DNA from: SIG589 sp045652465
Lineage (GTDB): Bacteria > Bacillota > Clostridia > Oscillospirales > Acutalibacteraceae
Assembly (NCBI GenBank): GCA_045652465.1
Contig: JAZRUI010000007.1
Coordinates: 1-18,172 of the forward strand
DNA length: 18,172 nucleotides
Reading direction: 5' to 3'
The translations under genes and the position numbers were made by a program. Shown piece by piece: positions 1 through 7,715 of the stretch. How positions within the stretch are numbered: the stretch's first letter is position 1; every line of letters starts with the position of its first letter. The notes under the pieces are model-generated. The model did not search any database and was not told the origin of the DNA. It was given only the letters and a program-made list of their open reading frames with translations.

Positions 1-383
1 AAAAATTCGTGGTCGTTGGATATATGTATGTTTAAAACTTCAAACAAGTCCATTATTGCAAAGTTGAAATGTTGAACAGCTATCCCAAACGATAAAGTAA
101 TTAATGAAAAAAGCAAAGTTAAAATAGAAAAATTAAAGCCATCAAGAATTATTGCTACAGTAGTAACTGCAAAAACGCAAGCAAAATATATTGAAACTAT
201 TATCAAAAACTTTTTACTTTTGGCATATACTGATGTAACGAAAAGAAATGATATAATAGTAAGTAAAGAAAATACAAAGCTCAAAATAGGATTTGGTGCA
301 TATTCAGGATATGGAAAATTACAAGTGCAGAAACTTAAAATATAAAATACAACAAAAATAATTAATGATATTATCTTCTTCAT
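1..383 (-). CDS. Partial multi-pass membrane protein, function unknown
   Basis: Reading the minus strand from ATG at 383 gives an uninterrupted frame of 127 codons that runs off the left edge, so the C-terminus is missing. I do not recognise the family. The visible part is strongly hydrophobic, with about four membrane segments at roughly residues 4-20, 32-53, 58-79 and 84-103, joined by short loops; it is not a clear lipoprotein or secreted protein. The start codon overlaps the stop of the upstream TPR-like gene as ATGA (380-383), and the upstream gene's last codons supply the ribosome binding site (AAGGATGA), so translation is probably coupled. It is the third gene of the AraC regulator/TPR/membrane protein operon. 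Its role could be a transporter or a sensor partner, but nothing in the sequence decides this. Confidence 0.75.
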   Translation of the reverse strand, partial: MKKIISLIIFVVFYILSFCTCNFPYPEYAPNPILSFVFSLLTIISFLFVTSVYAKSKKFLIIVSIYFACVFAVTTVAIILDGFNFSILTLLFSLITLSFGIAVQHFNFAIMDLFEVLNIHISNDHEF

Positions 384-1267
384 TTTATCTCATCCTTCTG
401 TTTTTGCACAGGTGATTTACCGAATTGGGCAACATAAGCGTTTGCATCGTCTAAAATTTTTATAAAATCCGGATTGTCTTTTAAACTTGTAAACTCTCTT
501 TCCATAGAAATCAGAAATAATTCAACATATCCTGTTAGTTCGCAAAAGCGCGGTGTATTATCTTCCAACAAATCAAACAACGGTGCTGTAAAATTCTTTT
601 GTTTTCTGCTTATATCTGCAGTTAATTTTGTAATTTCAAATAATTTTTTCAAGGTTTCTATTGCAGATTCTTCGTCACCACTTTGAAGATACATACCTGC
701 ACGTTTTAAATAAACACCCTCTAAAATATGATAAAAATATTGATAGTTGCCATCGGGAATAACTAAATTAACAATTTTCTCGGAAATATCAAGCATATAA
801 AAATCTGCTTGCGACATTTCGTAAAGTAAATTAAGAAGTTTTTTGCTAATGATTTGTTGTTTATGGCGGCGGAGTGTGTCACCTTTCAAGCAGAATTTTA
901 ATGCTAAATCTACATTTTGGCATTTATAGGCCTGTTCAATAGCCATGTCTTCACATCCAAGTTTTGAATAAATTCTAACTATTAATTCTTTTGCTGTTTC
1001 TTCATTCGGATTCTCTTTGAGTAGTCGCTGGGCATAGTCCATTGCTTTATGTAGATGTTTATGTTTAGAATTATTATCCGTTTCGGCATCTGCCAACCAT
1101 TCTTCAGCTATTGCCGCACGAAAGAGAAAGGATTTATCGCAAGGATATTCTTCTAATGCTTTTATACTTATCTCCAGGCTTTTGTAAGGGTCATCGCCAT
1201 TTTTTTGAAGATTTTCCTGCCAAATATATTCCAGTTCCTCACGGCGTCCTTCAAGGTGTATAGTCAT
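380..1267 (-). CDS. TPR-like helical repeat protein in AraC operon
   Basis: This 295-residue, charged, all-helical protein resembles the tetratricopeptide-type C-terminal halves of some Firmicute regulators. Examples of repeat-like stretches are the EEYPCDKSFLFRAAIAEEWL and NEETAKELIVRIYSKLG segments near residues 39-58 and 88-104. No DNA-binding domain, signal peptide or membrane segment is visible. TPR scaffolds usually bind proteins or peptides, so it may sense a signal for, or bind, the co-transcribed AraC regulator; that is inference. The ATG (1265-1267) directly follows the TAA of the AraC gene, and its ribosome binding site lies inside the AraC coding end, so the two are probably coupled. 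Its last 14 residues (ending KSPVQKQKDEIK) closely match the AraC protein's tail (KSAVQKRKDEL), which is odd for unrelated folds. Confidence 0.75.
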   Translation of the reverse strand: MTIHLEGRREELEYIWQENLQKNGDDPYKSLEISIKALEEYPCDKSFLFRAAIAEEWLADAETDNNSKHKHLHKAMDYAQRLLKENPNEETAKELIVRIYSKLGCEDMAIEQAYKCQNVDLALKFCLKGDTLRRHKQQIISKKLLNLLYEMSQADFYMLDISEKIVNLVIPDGNYQYFYHILEGVYLKRAGMYLQSGDEESAIETLKKLFEITKLTADISRKQKNFTAPLFDLLEDNTPRFCELTGYVELFLISMEREFTSLKDNPDFIKILDDANAYVAQFGKSPVQKQKDEIK

Positions 1268-2188
1268 TTATAATTCATCCTTCCGTTTCTGCACAGCCGA
1301 TTTACGAAATTCGGCAGGTGTTGTGCCTGTTATTTCCTTAAAAATACGGTTAAAGTGTTGAACTGTTTTGAATCCAACCATGTTTGCAATATCCTTAATA
1401 GGAACATCAGTAAAAGCGAGTTGTTTTTTTGCAATAGCAATTCGGTATTGCATCAAATATTCGATAGCAGTACAACCAAGTTCTTCTTTCATAAGTGCAG
1501 TAAGAGTAGTATGATTTATTCCTGCATTAGCTGATATATTGGACAAGGTTATGCCATCACCATAATGGCTTTCTATATACAACACCGCATCCCGAAGCTT
1601 TGCATTTTTAATAATTGGTGCGTTATCCGATTTTTGATGGGTTATACCATAACCTATAAGACCGTACATACGCTCCAAAGCAATAATAATTTCCATAAAG
1701 TAGGAGCGACCTCTACAAGACCAATACCAATCTCTTTGCTCAGTTAATTCCTCTAACATATAATCAGCAGAATGTTCAATCTTTTCTACCTGTGTCTCGG
1801 CAATAGGAATCACATACGCCTTATCAATAAACGGCTTTAACATAAACATATCGTGGGTGGTTGCGATATCACCGTAATTCTTAGAACGTAAAAGTTCAAA
1901 GGTCATATTTATGTTTAAAAATTTAGGATGGAAGTACACACAGGTGTAACGAGCTTTTGATTTTGATATGAGCACAGGATTTTCGGATTCATCGAAACAT
2001 AAAAACGATGGTGCAGTAGCAGTGATTTTCTCACAACCAACTTTAAACTCAAGTTTTCCTTTTGTAAGGATAACGAGTAGAAAACACTTGCCCTTGATAT
2101 TGATATTATCAAGAGGACCATCCTTTACGCATTCCACAAAAGCAACCTTGCCTTCGTTATACTTTCTACCAACCGTAATGTGTTCCAT
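1268..2188 (-). CDS. AraC-family transcriptional regulator
   Basis: The 306-residue protein has an N-terminal beta-rich, cupin-like part (about residues 30-90) and a C-terminal AraC/XylS DNA-binding domain with two helix-turn-helix units, around residues 213-236 (ITLSNISANAGINHTTLTAL) and 262-285. The typical AraC signature ending is visible as DIANMVGFKTVQHFNRIFKE followed by TGTTPAEFRK. The N-terminal domain would sense a small ligand, which cannot be predicted. The start at 2188 is supported by an AGGTGG ribosome binding site just upstream. It is the first gene of a three-gene minus-strand operon with a TPR-like and a membrane protein, and it is divergent from the Fic-SIR2 operon. It may control its own operon, the divergent one, or both; AraC proteins often bind the intergenic region beside their gene. 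Confidence 0.92.
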   Translation of the reverse strand: MEHITVGRKYNEGKVAFVECVKDGPLDNINIKGKCFLLVILTKGKLEFKVGCEKITATAPSFLCFDESENPVLISKSKARYTCVYFHPKFLNINMTFELLRSKNYGDIATTHDMFMLKPFIDKAYVIPIAETQVEKIEHSADYMLEELTEQRDWYWSCRGRSYFMEIIIALERMYGLIGYGITHQKSDNAPIIKNAKLRDAVLYIESHYGDGITLSNISANAGINHTTLTALMKEELGCTAIEYLMQYRIAIAKKQLAFTDVPIKDIANMVGFKTVQHFNRIFKEITGTTPAEFRKSAVQKRKDEL

Positions 2189-2213
2189 ACATCCACCACC
2201 TTTAACTACTTTT

Positions 2214-2242
2214 ATTTTACCATATTTCTACTTTTTCTTCAA
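2214..2242 (-). promoter_or_regulatory. Promoter of the AraC-TPR-membrane operon
   Basis: On the minus strand a -35 like TTGAAG (plus positions 2237-2242) and a -10 TAAAAT (2214-2219) are separated by 17 bases. The AraC ATG follows about 25 bases after the -10, with an AGGTGG ribosome binding site between. The match to sigma-A consensus is good but not perfect at -35. Confidence 0.6.
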
Positions 2243-2320
2243 TGTTTAGTTGTTATCTGATTTGTAATTTCTTTTATCTATTCTTAAATCATTAAAACAA
2301 TATATAATTATATCCGAAAA

Positions 2321-2357
2321 ATATCTGCATATAAATATCGAAATAATATGCAGATAT
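2321..2357. promoter_or_regulatory. Inverted repeat, probable operator upstream of fic
   Basis: Two perfect 12-base arms, ATATCTGCATAT (2321-2332) and ATATGCAGATAT (2346-2357), are separated by 13 bases and end four bases before the -35 of the Fic operon. The half-site CTGCATAT/ATATGCAG recurs in weaker form as CTGCACAT (2370-2377, in the promoter spacer) and ATATGCAA (2392-2399, at the start point). Starts of successive half-sites are 21, 24 and 22 bases apart, about two helical turns, as expected for dimers binding one face of the DNA. A likely binder is the winged-helix end of the Fic protein or the divergent AraC protein; this is inference. Confidence 0.6.
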
Positions 2358-2361
2358 AATA

Positions 2362-2390
2362 TTGACTAACTGCACATAATAAGGTATAAT
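2362..2390 (+). promoter_or_regulatory. Consensus sigma-A promoter of the Fic-2TM-SIR2 operon
   Basis: TTGACT (2362-2367) and a perfect TATAAT (2385-2390) are separated by exactly 17 bases. Transcription would start near 2397, leaving a leader of about 19 bases with AAAGGAG (2401-2407) before the ATG at 2416. A promoter this strong in front of a potentially toxic operon, with half-sites overlapping it, suggests tight repression. Confidence 0.85.
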
Positions 2391-2415
2391 TATATGCAAC
2401 AAAGGAGTGTATATT

Positions 2416-3462
2416 ATGAGAAAGTTTGACTATTCGTTTTTAAATAATGGGTTATTACCCGCCAATCTTATTAATTTAACTTCAAGCATTGCATCTTTGA
2501 AAACTATGGCAGGAGTACGTAAAGAAGAATATGCAAAGGTTTTTACGGAACTTGAAGCGGTAGCGAAGGTGCAGTCTGTTAAAAGTTCCAATGCTATTGA
2601 GGGTATTGTGACAAGCGATGAACGTATTGCCGCAATTGTAAATCAGGATAGTGCACCTTTAAATCATACTGAAGGTGAGATTGCCGGTTATCGCGATGCC
2701 CTTAATGCTATTCATCTCAATCATGACAATCTTGACCTGAGAGAGTCTGATATTTTAAGACTTCACGAAACGATGATGCAGATTGCGGGTTATGAATATG
2801 GTGGCCAATATAAAACTGGCGATAACTATATCATAGAAGAAGATAAAAACGGTAATAGAAAAGTAAGATTTAGACCAACGCCTGCTTCTGAGGTAAAAGA
2901 AGCAATGGAACAATTAGAACTTGCCTATATGGAAGCGCGTAACGACGCTAATATTAATCAGCTTCTGTTGATTCCTTGCGTTGTTCTTGATTTCTTGTGT
3001 ATTCACCCTTTTAGAGATGGCAATGGTAGAATGTCTAGACTTATATCTTTGCTTTTGCTCTATAAAAATGGCTATGATGCTGGTAAATATGTATCTTTTG
3101 AAGAACAGATCAATAATTATAAAGCATTTTATTATGAAGCTCTTCGCGAATCTTCTATAGGGTGGCACGAAAACGAAAATAGCTATATACCGTTTATCGA
3201 AAACTTCTTGTCCACTTTATATATGTGCTATAAAGAGTTAGATAAACGCTTTGCTGTTGTTAATGGCAGAAAGATTACAAAGAAAGCTAGAATTGAGGCA
3301 ACCGTCCTCAATAGTTTGGTACCTATTTCCAAATCTGAGATCTGCGATATCTTGCCCGATGTAAGTCCCACAACCGTTGAGGCAGTCTTAAGTGTTATGG
3401 TAAAAAACGGTCAGGTCAAAAAGATAGGACAAGCAAGAATGACAAGATATATTAAGGCTTAA
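2416..3462 (+). CDS. Fic-domain protein (AMPylase type, class with N-terminal inhibitory helix)
   Basis: Fic enzymes transfer AMP, or more rarely another nucleotide moiety, to hydroxyl groups of target proteins. The full catalytic motif HPFRDGNGRMSR is present at residues 197-208, with the catalytic His and ATP-binding Arg residues intact. The inhibitory motif S/TxxxEG appears as SNAIEG at residues 58-63, the position typical of class II Fic proteins that silence themselves. A Fic_N-like helical part comes first, and a winged-helix DNA-binding-like segment closes the protein (about residues 288-348). Length (348) is normal for the family. I chose ATG 2416 because AAAGGAG ends eight bases upstream; a GTG at 2407 lies within that ribosome binding site and is unlikely. 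It is the first gene of a three-gene operon with a two-TM protein and a SIR2 protein. It may be a toxin, a regulator of the SIR2 partner, or the operon's repressor. Confidence 0.93.
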   Translation: MRKFDYSFLNNGLLPANLINLTSSIASLKTMAGVRKEEYAKVFTELEAVAKVQSVKSSNAIEGIVTSDERIAAIVNQDSAPLNHTEGEIAGYRDALNAIHLNHDNLDLRESDILRLHETMMQIAGYEYGGQYKTGDNYIIEEDKNGNRKVRFRPTPASEVKEAMEQLELAYMEARNDANINQLLLIPCVVLDFLCIHPFRDGNGRMSRLISLLLLYKNGYDAGKYVSFEEQINNYKAFYYEALRESSIGWHENENSYIPFIENFLSTLYMCYKELDKRFAVVNGRKITKKARIEATVLNSLVPISKSEICDILPDVSPTTVEAVLSVMVKNGQVKKIGQARMTRYIKA

Positions 3463-3483
3463 TTATCAAGGAGGTAAAACACA

Positions 3484-3927
3484 ATGGATAAATATTCTGT
3501 TAGAGCGACATATAAACGCTTAAAGAAGGAAAACAATAATAACAAAGGACAAGCAATTGCAAAATCAAGAATTGAAATCGATAAATATATTGAAGATTCT
3601 GTAGTTGACAGCGATTTTTGTGAAAAATATTATGATATTAAAAGACTTGTTCAGATCCATAACACGATTTCGCCTAGTTTACTAATGGGTTTATATACAG
3701 GAATGATACTTACTGTTTCCTTTAGATTTTTGGATAGTAAAGATATTGTTGGATATCTAATTTTCCTTTTTGTTAGCGTAATTGTTTCTTATGCTGTATC
3801 AATTTGGTGTTTGGCTTCTGTTCCTAATTGCATATTATATCCACATATGTTAAAAAGGATGGAAGAAAAACTTGAAAAGGAAGAACAAAACTCAACGCCT
3901 ACATCGGAATTGGATACAACGAAATGA
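3484..3927 (+). CDS. Small two-TM protein of the Fic-SIR2 operon
   Basis: This 147-residue protein has a charged, helical N-terminal half (about 60 residues), two membrane segments (about residues 60-80, SPSLLMGLYTGMILTVSF, and 87-112, YLIFLFVSVIVSYAVSIW) and a charged, coiled-coil-like cytoplasmic tail. The layout resembles SLATT-type two-TM modules that act as membrane effectors in bacterial conflict systems, but I see no diagnostic motif and do not assign that family. A strong AAGGAGG ribosome binding site precedes the ATG by nine bases. It lies 21 bases after the Fic stop and 21 bases before the SIR2 gene, so all three are clearly one operon. A role as membrane anchor, sensor or pore for the SIR2 partner is inference. 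Confidence 0.8.
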   Translation: MDKYSVRATYKRLKKENNNNKGQAIAKSRIEIDKYIEDSVVDSDFCEKYYDIKRLVQIHNTISPSLLMGLYTGMILTVSFRFLDSKDIVGYLIFLFVSVIVSYAVSIWCLASVPNCILYPHMLKRMEEKLEKEEQNSTPTSELDTTK

Positions 3928-3948
3928 AACAATCAAGGAGACTTTAAG

Positions 3949-6900
3949 ATGAATTTGCAAAGCAGAATAGAACCTGAAATTTTTGAATACATAAAGGAAA
4001 TTGCATCCAAGATTAAGAATAATAGAGCTTCCGTAATGGTGGGAGCTGGTTTTAGCAAAAACGCTGAACCGATAGTACAAACTGATAAAAAATTTTTAGA
4101 TTGGAACTCTCTTGGTGATGTGTTTTATGAAAAGGTAAATGGACGCAAACCTGATGGGAAGAACAAATATCTTAATGTGTTAAAATTAGCCGAAGAGGTA
4201 GAAGCTGCATATGGGCGTACTGTTTTAAATGAGATGATTAGAGAAAGTTTACCCGATGCTGAATATGCCCCTTCTCCGCTTCATGAAAAACTTCTAGGTC
4301 TATGTTGGAAAGATGTTTTTACAACAAACTATGATACTTTACTCGAGAGAACTCTTGAAAAAATCACTGACAGACACTACAGTGTAATCTTGAATAAAGA
4401 AGACCTTATTTATTCTTCGGACCCAAGAATTATTAAACTACACGGTAGTTTTCCTTCAACTCTACCATTTGTTATTACAGAAGAAGATTATAGACTGTAT
4501 CCCAAAAAGTCTGCGATATTTGTTAACACCGTGCAACAGACTCTTATTGAAAATGCCCTTTGTTTGGTAGGGTTCTCGGGTGATGATCCGAACTTCTTGC
4601 AATGGATTGGGTGGATTCGAGATAATATCGGAAAGGATATTGCTTCGAAAATTTATTTAGTAGGTATTTTTAATCTGTCTACTGCTCAAATTAATTTACT
4701 TAATAACCGCAATATAGTTGTACTAAATATGGCTAAATGTCCAGGAATTAAACCAGAGAACCATTATGCCGGATTAGAACTGTTTTTTGATGCCTTAAGT
4801 GAGTTAACCAAGGAGAATGATGAGGTGCTTTGGCCTACGGATAAACTTCATTACCATATTGATTTCAACAAAAAAGAAGTTGATAACGATATCCAAACTA
4901 TTACAAAAGATTGGGCTGAGTCTCGAAATTCATATCCAGGTTGGCTAATAGTACCATCCGAAAGGAGAAAATGGCTATTAATCAAAACAGATTCTTGCCA
5001 TATGGATATGTTTTATCATATCCAACGAAATCACGTAAGCGCGAAAGTCGCTTTCGATTTTTTATATGAATATAATTGGCGAATTAACAAATGTCTTAAG
5101 CCAATTTTAAAAACAGAGCTTAATATTTACGAGAAAGTATTATATGGAATTAACCCTTTTGATGATATACTACAATTTGATACGAACGCATTGGTTTACG
5201 ATAAAAACCAACCCGATTGGAAGGAAACAAGTCAAAAGTGGATAGATTTATATGTTGACTTGTTGAGATCATATAGGGAAAATGGTTTGTTCGATAAATT
5301 TGATAAGGTCATAGTTAATTTGCAAAAATTAGCACTTTTTATTGGATCAGAGCAATCCGCAAAAATCCATTGCGAAAAAGTGAGAAAGCAACTATTTTCA
5401 ATGAATCTAGTAGAAGCAACAAAAGAACTTCAAAACTGGCCGAGGGATATTTCTTTACCTGCTTCCGAAATCCAAAGAGCGGGGCTTTTAATTGAATTAG
5501 GCGACGTGTCTCAAGCACTTAAAATCTTGTCTGAAGAGCTCGGTTATATTAGAAAGGCACCGGTAAAGGACGTAAATTATTTTAGAATTTCGACTGAAGC
5601 ATATCTAGTTCTTCTTACTTCTTATGCAAAACAAGCTTTAAGAGAAGAAGACAGATCCGAAGAGGATGCTAGCGAGAAAAAGCTCAGCAAAATTTATGAT
5701 GCATATGCTGAAATAAAACTCTTTGAAGCAATGTTAAAAGAAAGACCTGAGAAAGAGATTGAACAAGAAGAATATGATTTATACAGGATAACACGTACTA
5801 TTACGACCGACCATTCTGCATATATTGAAGCCTTCCAGTTTGTTCGGTTCTACGAAGAAATAGGAAGACCTTTCAATTGTAATCATGTTGTTTCTTCAAA
5901 AGATGCCTGTTTAGAAGCGGTAAAAAGAATTAACCCGTTTGCTCCATTGTGGTCATTAATTCTTGAAATTAAAGTTAATGATGACAAATTAAAGAATAAG
6001 GTTTGGTCTAGAAAAACAATTGCTGAAATGTCTAATGAAGACATCGAGCATACCAGCCTGCTTTGCATAAGAGCTATCAATGATAATATGGAATATATTG
6101 AAGAATCAAATCGCTATAAAGAGGCGAATTTCCAATTAGGTATTGCTTCGGTTATGCCAGAACTTTTGTCTAGATTGTGCTCAAGAATGTCAGATGATAT
6201 GAAGTTAAAAACTTTGAAAGTATTAGATTTGATATATCGCTCAAAAGAACCTTCTAATTTTAAAAATCTAAAAAATCTCGCACGGCGTTTGATTGGAAGT
6301 ATGAGCGAAAACTTAAAAATCGAGAATTTTAATGCTTTGATGAAAACGTATTTGTATGAACCAAAAAGAGAGGTAGATAAGCTAGATTTTGCGGATATTT
6401 TCGAATCTTTTAACTATCAAAAAGCCAGCGAGAACAAATATAAATCTGCAACAATAGAAAAACAAGTCACAGAGATATTATTGCAACTGTTGGAAAAAAG
6501 TGAAGGACGGGAGATAGCATTAACAAGGTTAGTGTACTTATATAGCTTTGGATTGCTTAGCCCAGATGAAATATCGGCTTTTCAAAAAAATATTTGGAAC
6601 AATGTAGAGCCCAATGGATTGCCTAAGATACCTAGTATTTATTCAAAAAAATACATATTGGATCTACCTGCTCCAAAAGAAGTAGATGTTCACTCCTTAA
6701 TTAAGCAATACATTCTTAGTTTAAAGATACCTAGAGAACAAAAAGGCGTCACAACCGTATCTGCATATAATAAGCCTCTGTTTTTGCTAGAACTTGAAAC
6801 ATGTACCTGTTCTTTTGATTATCCGGAGGGGATAAGGTGGAATGATGCCGAATTAGATATTATAGTTAAAGAAATTTTGGATGCTTGGAATAATGATATT

Positions 6901-7605
6901 TCGTTGCTTTCCGAGCGAGAAAAAGAAAATATTGAAGACTGTGAATTATTTGCCAGATTATTTGATAAATACAAATTCGTAGATAATATATTATCACAAG
7001 TTATAATATCTAATAATCTTGATCCTACAAAACATAACGGACTCCTAAACCTTTTGGTCGAGTTCGGTAAGTATCCCTTACCTTGTGTTCAGTTGAAACT
7101 TCTTGTGAATCAGGAGTTAGATGTATTAAAAAATATGTACGATATTGTCTGCGGTTCTAATGTTAAAGAAATTGTTGCTGCGTGTGATGCCATATACACC
7201 ACTGTAAGTATGCAAAAAGCAGAACATCAACAAGCAATAACCGAATTATTAAAGAAACTATCTTTGAATATTAGGATTAGACGCAAACAGGGATTAACAT
7301 CTGTAATTCACTTGTTCCACAATCTTATTTATAGTGACTTGCTACCAATCTGCGATGAGATTATTGATAATTTGTTATTTGGCTTAGAACATTTAATTTT
7401 TGAAACCGAATTATCTAATGATAGTCTCGGTTGTACAACAAATCAATGTTTACAGTTAAGAAGTGCTGCAATGTCGTTAGCATATATTTTATACGAGAAG
7501 AATCAAGATAAACCCGAAATAATTGACCATCTTCTTAATTGGCAGTCGCTTAAGGATGACCTTAATGAGTTTTCTGAAATAAGAAATAAGTGGTTAGAGA
7601 TTTAA
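3949..7605 (+). CDS. SIR2-domain protein, large, probable NADase-type defence effector
   Basis: The N-terminal ~280 residues form a SIR2-like Rossmann domain. Visible motifs are the NAD-binding VGAGFSKNAEP (residues 31-41), TTNYD (125-129, with the catalytic Asn and Asp), KLHGS (163-167, with the catalytic His) and GFSGDDPNF (208-216), in family order. Such SIR2_2-type domains in anti-phage proteins (DSR1, DSR2, ThsA, SIR2-Argonaute) degrade NAD+ to stop infection. The remaining ~900 residues are helical and repeat-like, with no Walker A loop, nuclease motif or membrane segment that I can see; they probably form the sensor and assembly scaffold. A good ribosome binding site (AAGGAG) precedes the ATG. 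The gene is AT-rich, is the last of the Fic-2TM-SIR2 operon and is followed directly by a strong terminator. I cannot match it confidently to DSR1 or DSR2; the N-terminus differs from what I recall of DSR2. Confidence 0.88.
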   Translation: MNLQSRIEPEIFEYIKEIASKIKNNRASVMVGAGFSKNAEPIVQTDKKFLDWNSLGDVFYEKVNGRKPDGKNKYLNVLKLAEEVEAAYGRTVLNEMIRESLPDAEYAPSPLHEKLLGLCWKDVFTTNYDTLLERTLEKITDRHYSVILNKEDLIYSSDPRIIKLHGSFPSTLPFVITEEDYRLYPKKSAIFVNTVQQTLIENALCLVGFSGDDPNFLQWIGWIRDNIGKDIASKIYLVGIFNLSTAQINLLNNRNIVVLNMAKCPGIKPENHYAGLELFFDALSELTKENDEVLWPTDKLHYHIDFNKKEVDNDIQTITKDWAESRNSYPGWLIVPSERRKWLLIKTDSCHMDMFYHIQRNHVSAKVAFDFLYEYNWRINKCLKPILKTELNIYEKVLYGINPFDDILQFDTNALVYDKNQPDWKETSQKWIDLYVDLLRSYRENGLFDKFDKVIVNLQKLALFIGSEQSAKIHCEKVRKQLFSMNLVEATKELQNWPRDISLPASEIQRAGLLIELGDVSQALKILSEELGYIRKAPVKDVNYFRISTEAYLVLLTSYAKQALREEDRSEEDASEKKLSKIYDAYAEIKLFEAMLKERPEKEIEQEEYDLYRITRTITTDHSAYIEAFQFVRFYEEIGRPFNCNHVVSSKDACLEAVKRINPFAPLWSLILEIKVNDDKLKNKVWSRKTIAEMSNEDIEHTSLLCIRAINDNMEYIEESNRYKEANFQLGIASVMPELLSRLCSRMSDDMKLKTLKVLDLIYRSKEPSNFKNLKNLARRLIGSMSENLKIENFNALMKTYLYEPKREVDKLDFADIFESFNYQKASENKYKSATIEKQVTEILLQLLEKSEGREIALTRLVYLYSFGLLSPDEISAFQKNIWNNVEPNGLPKIPSIYSKKYILDLPAPKEVDVHSLIKQYILSLKIPREQKGVTTVSAYNKPLFLLELETCTCSFDYPEGIRWNDAELDIIVKEILDAWNNDISLLSEREKENIEDCELFARLFDKYKFVDNILSQVIISNNLDPTKHNGLLNLLVEFGKYPLPCVQLKLLVNQELDVLKNMYDIVCGSNVKEIVAACDAIYTTVSMQKAEHQQAITELLKKLSLNIRIRRKQGLTSVIHLFHNLIYSDLLPICDEIIDNLLFGLEHLIFETELSNDSLGCTTNQCLQLRSAAMSLAYILYEKNQDKPEIIDHLLNWQSLKDDLNEFSEIRNKWLEI

Positions 7606-7611
7606 ATTTTT

Positions 7612-7650
7612 AAAAGCCTACAGATTATGAAATTTAATCTGTAGGCTTTT
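7612..7650 (+). terminator. Terminator of the Fic-2TM-SIR2 operon
   Basis: A perfect 16-base stem (7612-7627 with 7635-7650) with a seven-base loop starts six bases after the SIR2 stop and ends in TTTT. The complementary A-run makes it potentially active on both strands, which suits the convergent gene arrangement. Confidence 0.9.
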
Positions 7651-7673
7651 GTCGTTGCCTGTGACAAAACTAT

Positions 7674-7707
7674 AATGCGGCACGAGGTCTAATCCTCGTG
7701 CCGCATT
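7674..7707 (-). terminator. Terminator of the S9-fusion operon
   Basis: A perfect 14-base GC-rich stem (7674-7687 with 7694-7707) with a six-base loop lies eight bases beyond the stop of the S9-fusion gene. On the minus strand it is followed by ATAGTTTTG, a weak U-tract. Together with the terminator at 7612-7650 it insulates the two convergent operons. Confidence 0.8.
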
Positions 7708-7715
7708 CAACAATA

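Noticed and set aside
2407..2415. GTG start for the Fic gene
   Set aside because: The GTG overlaps the AAAGGAG ribosome binding site that serves ATG 2416.
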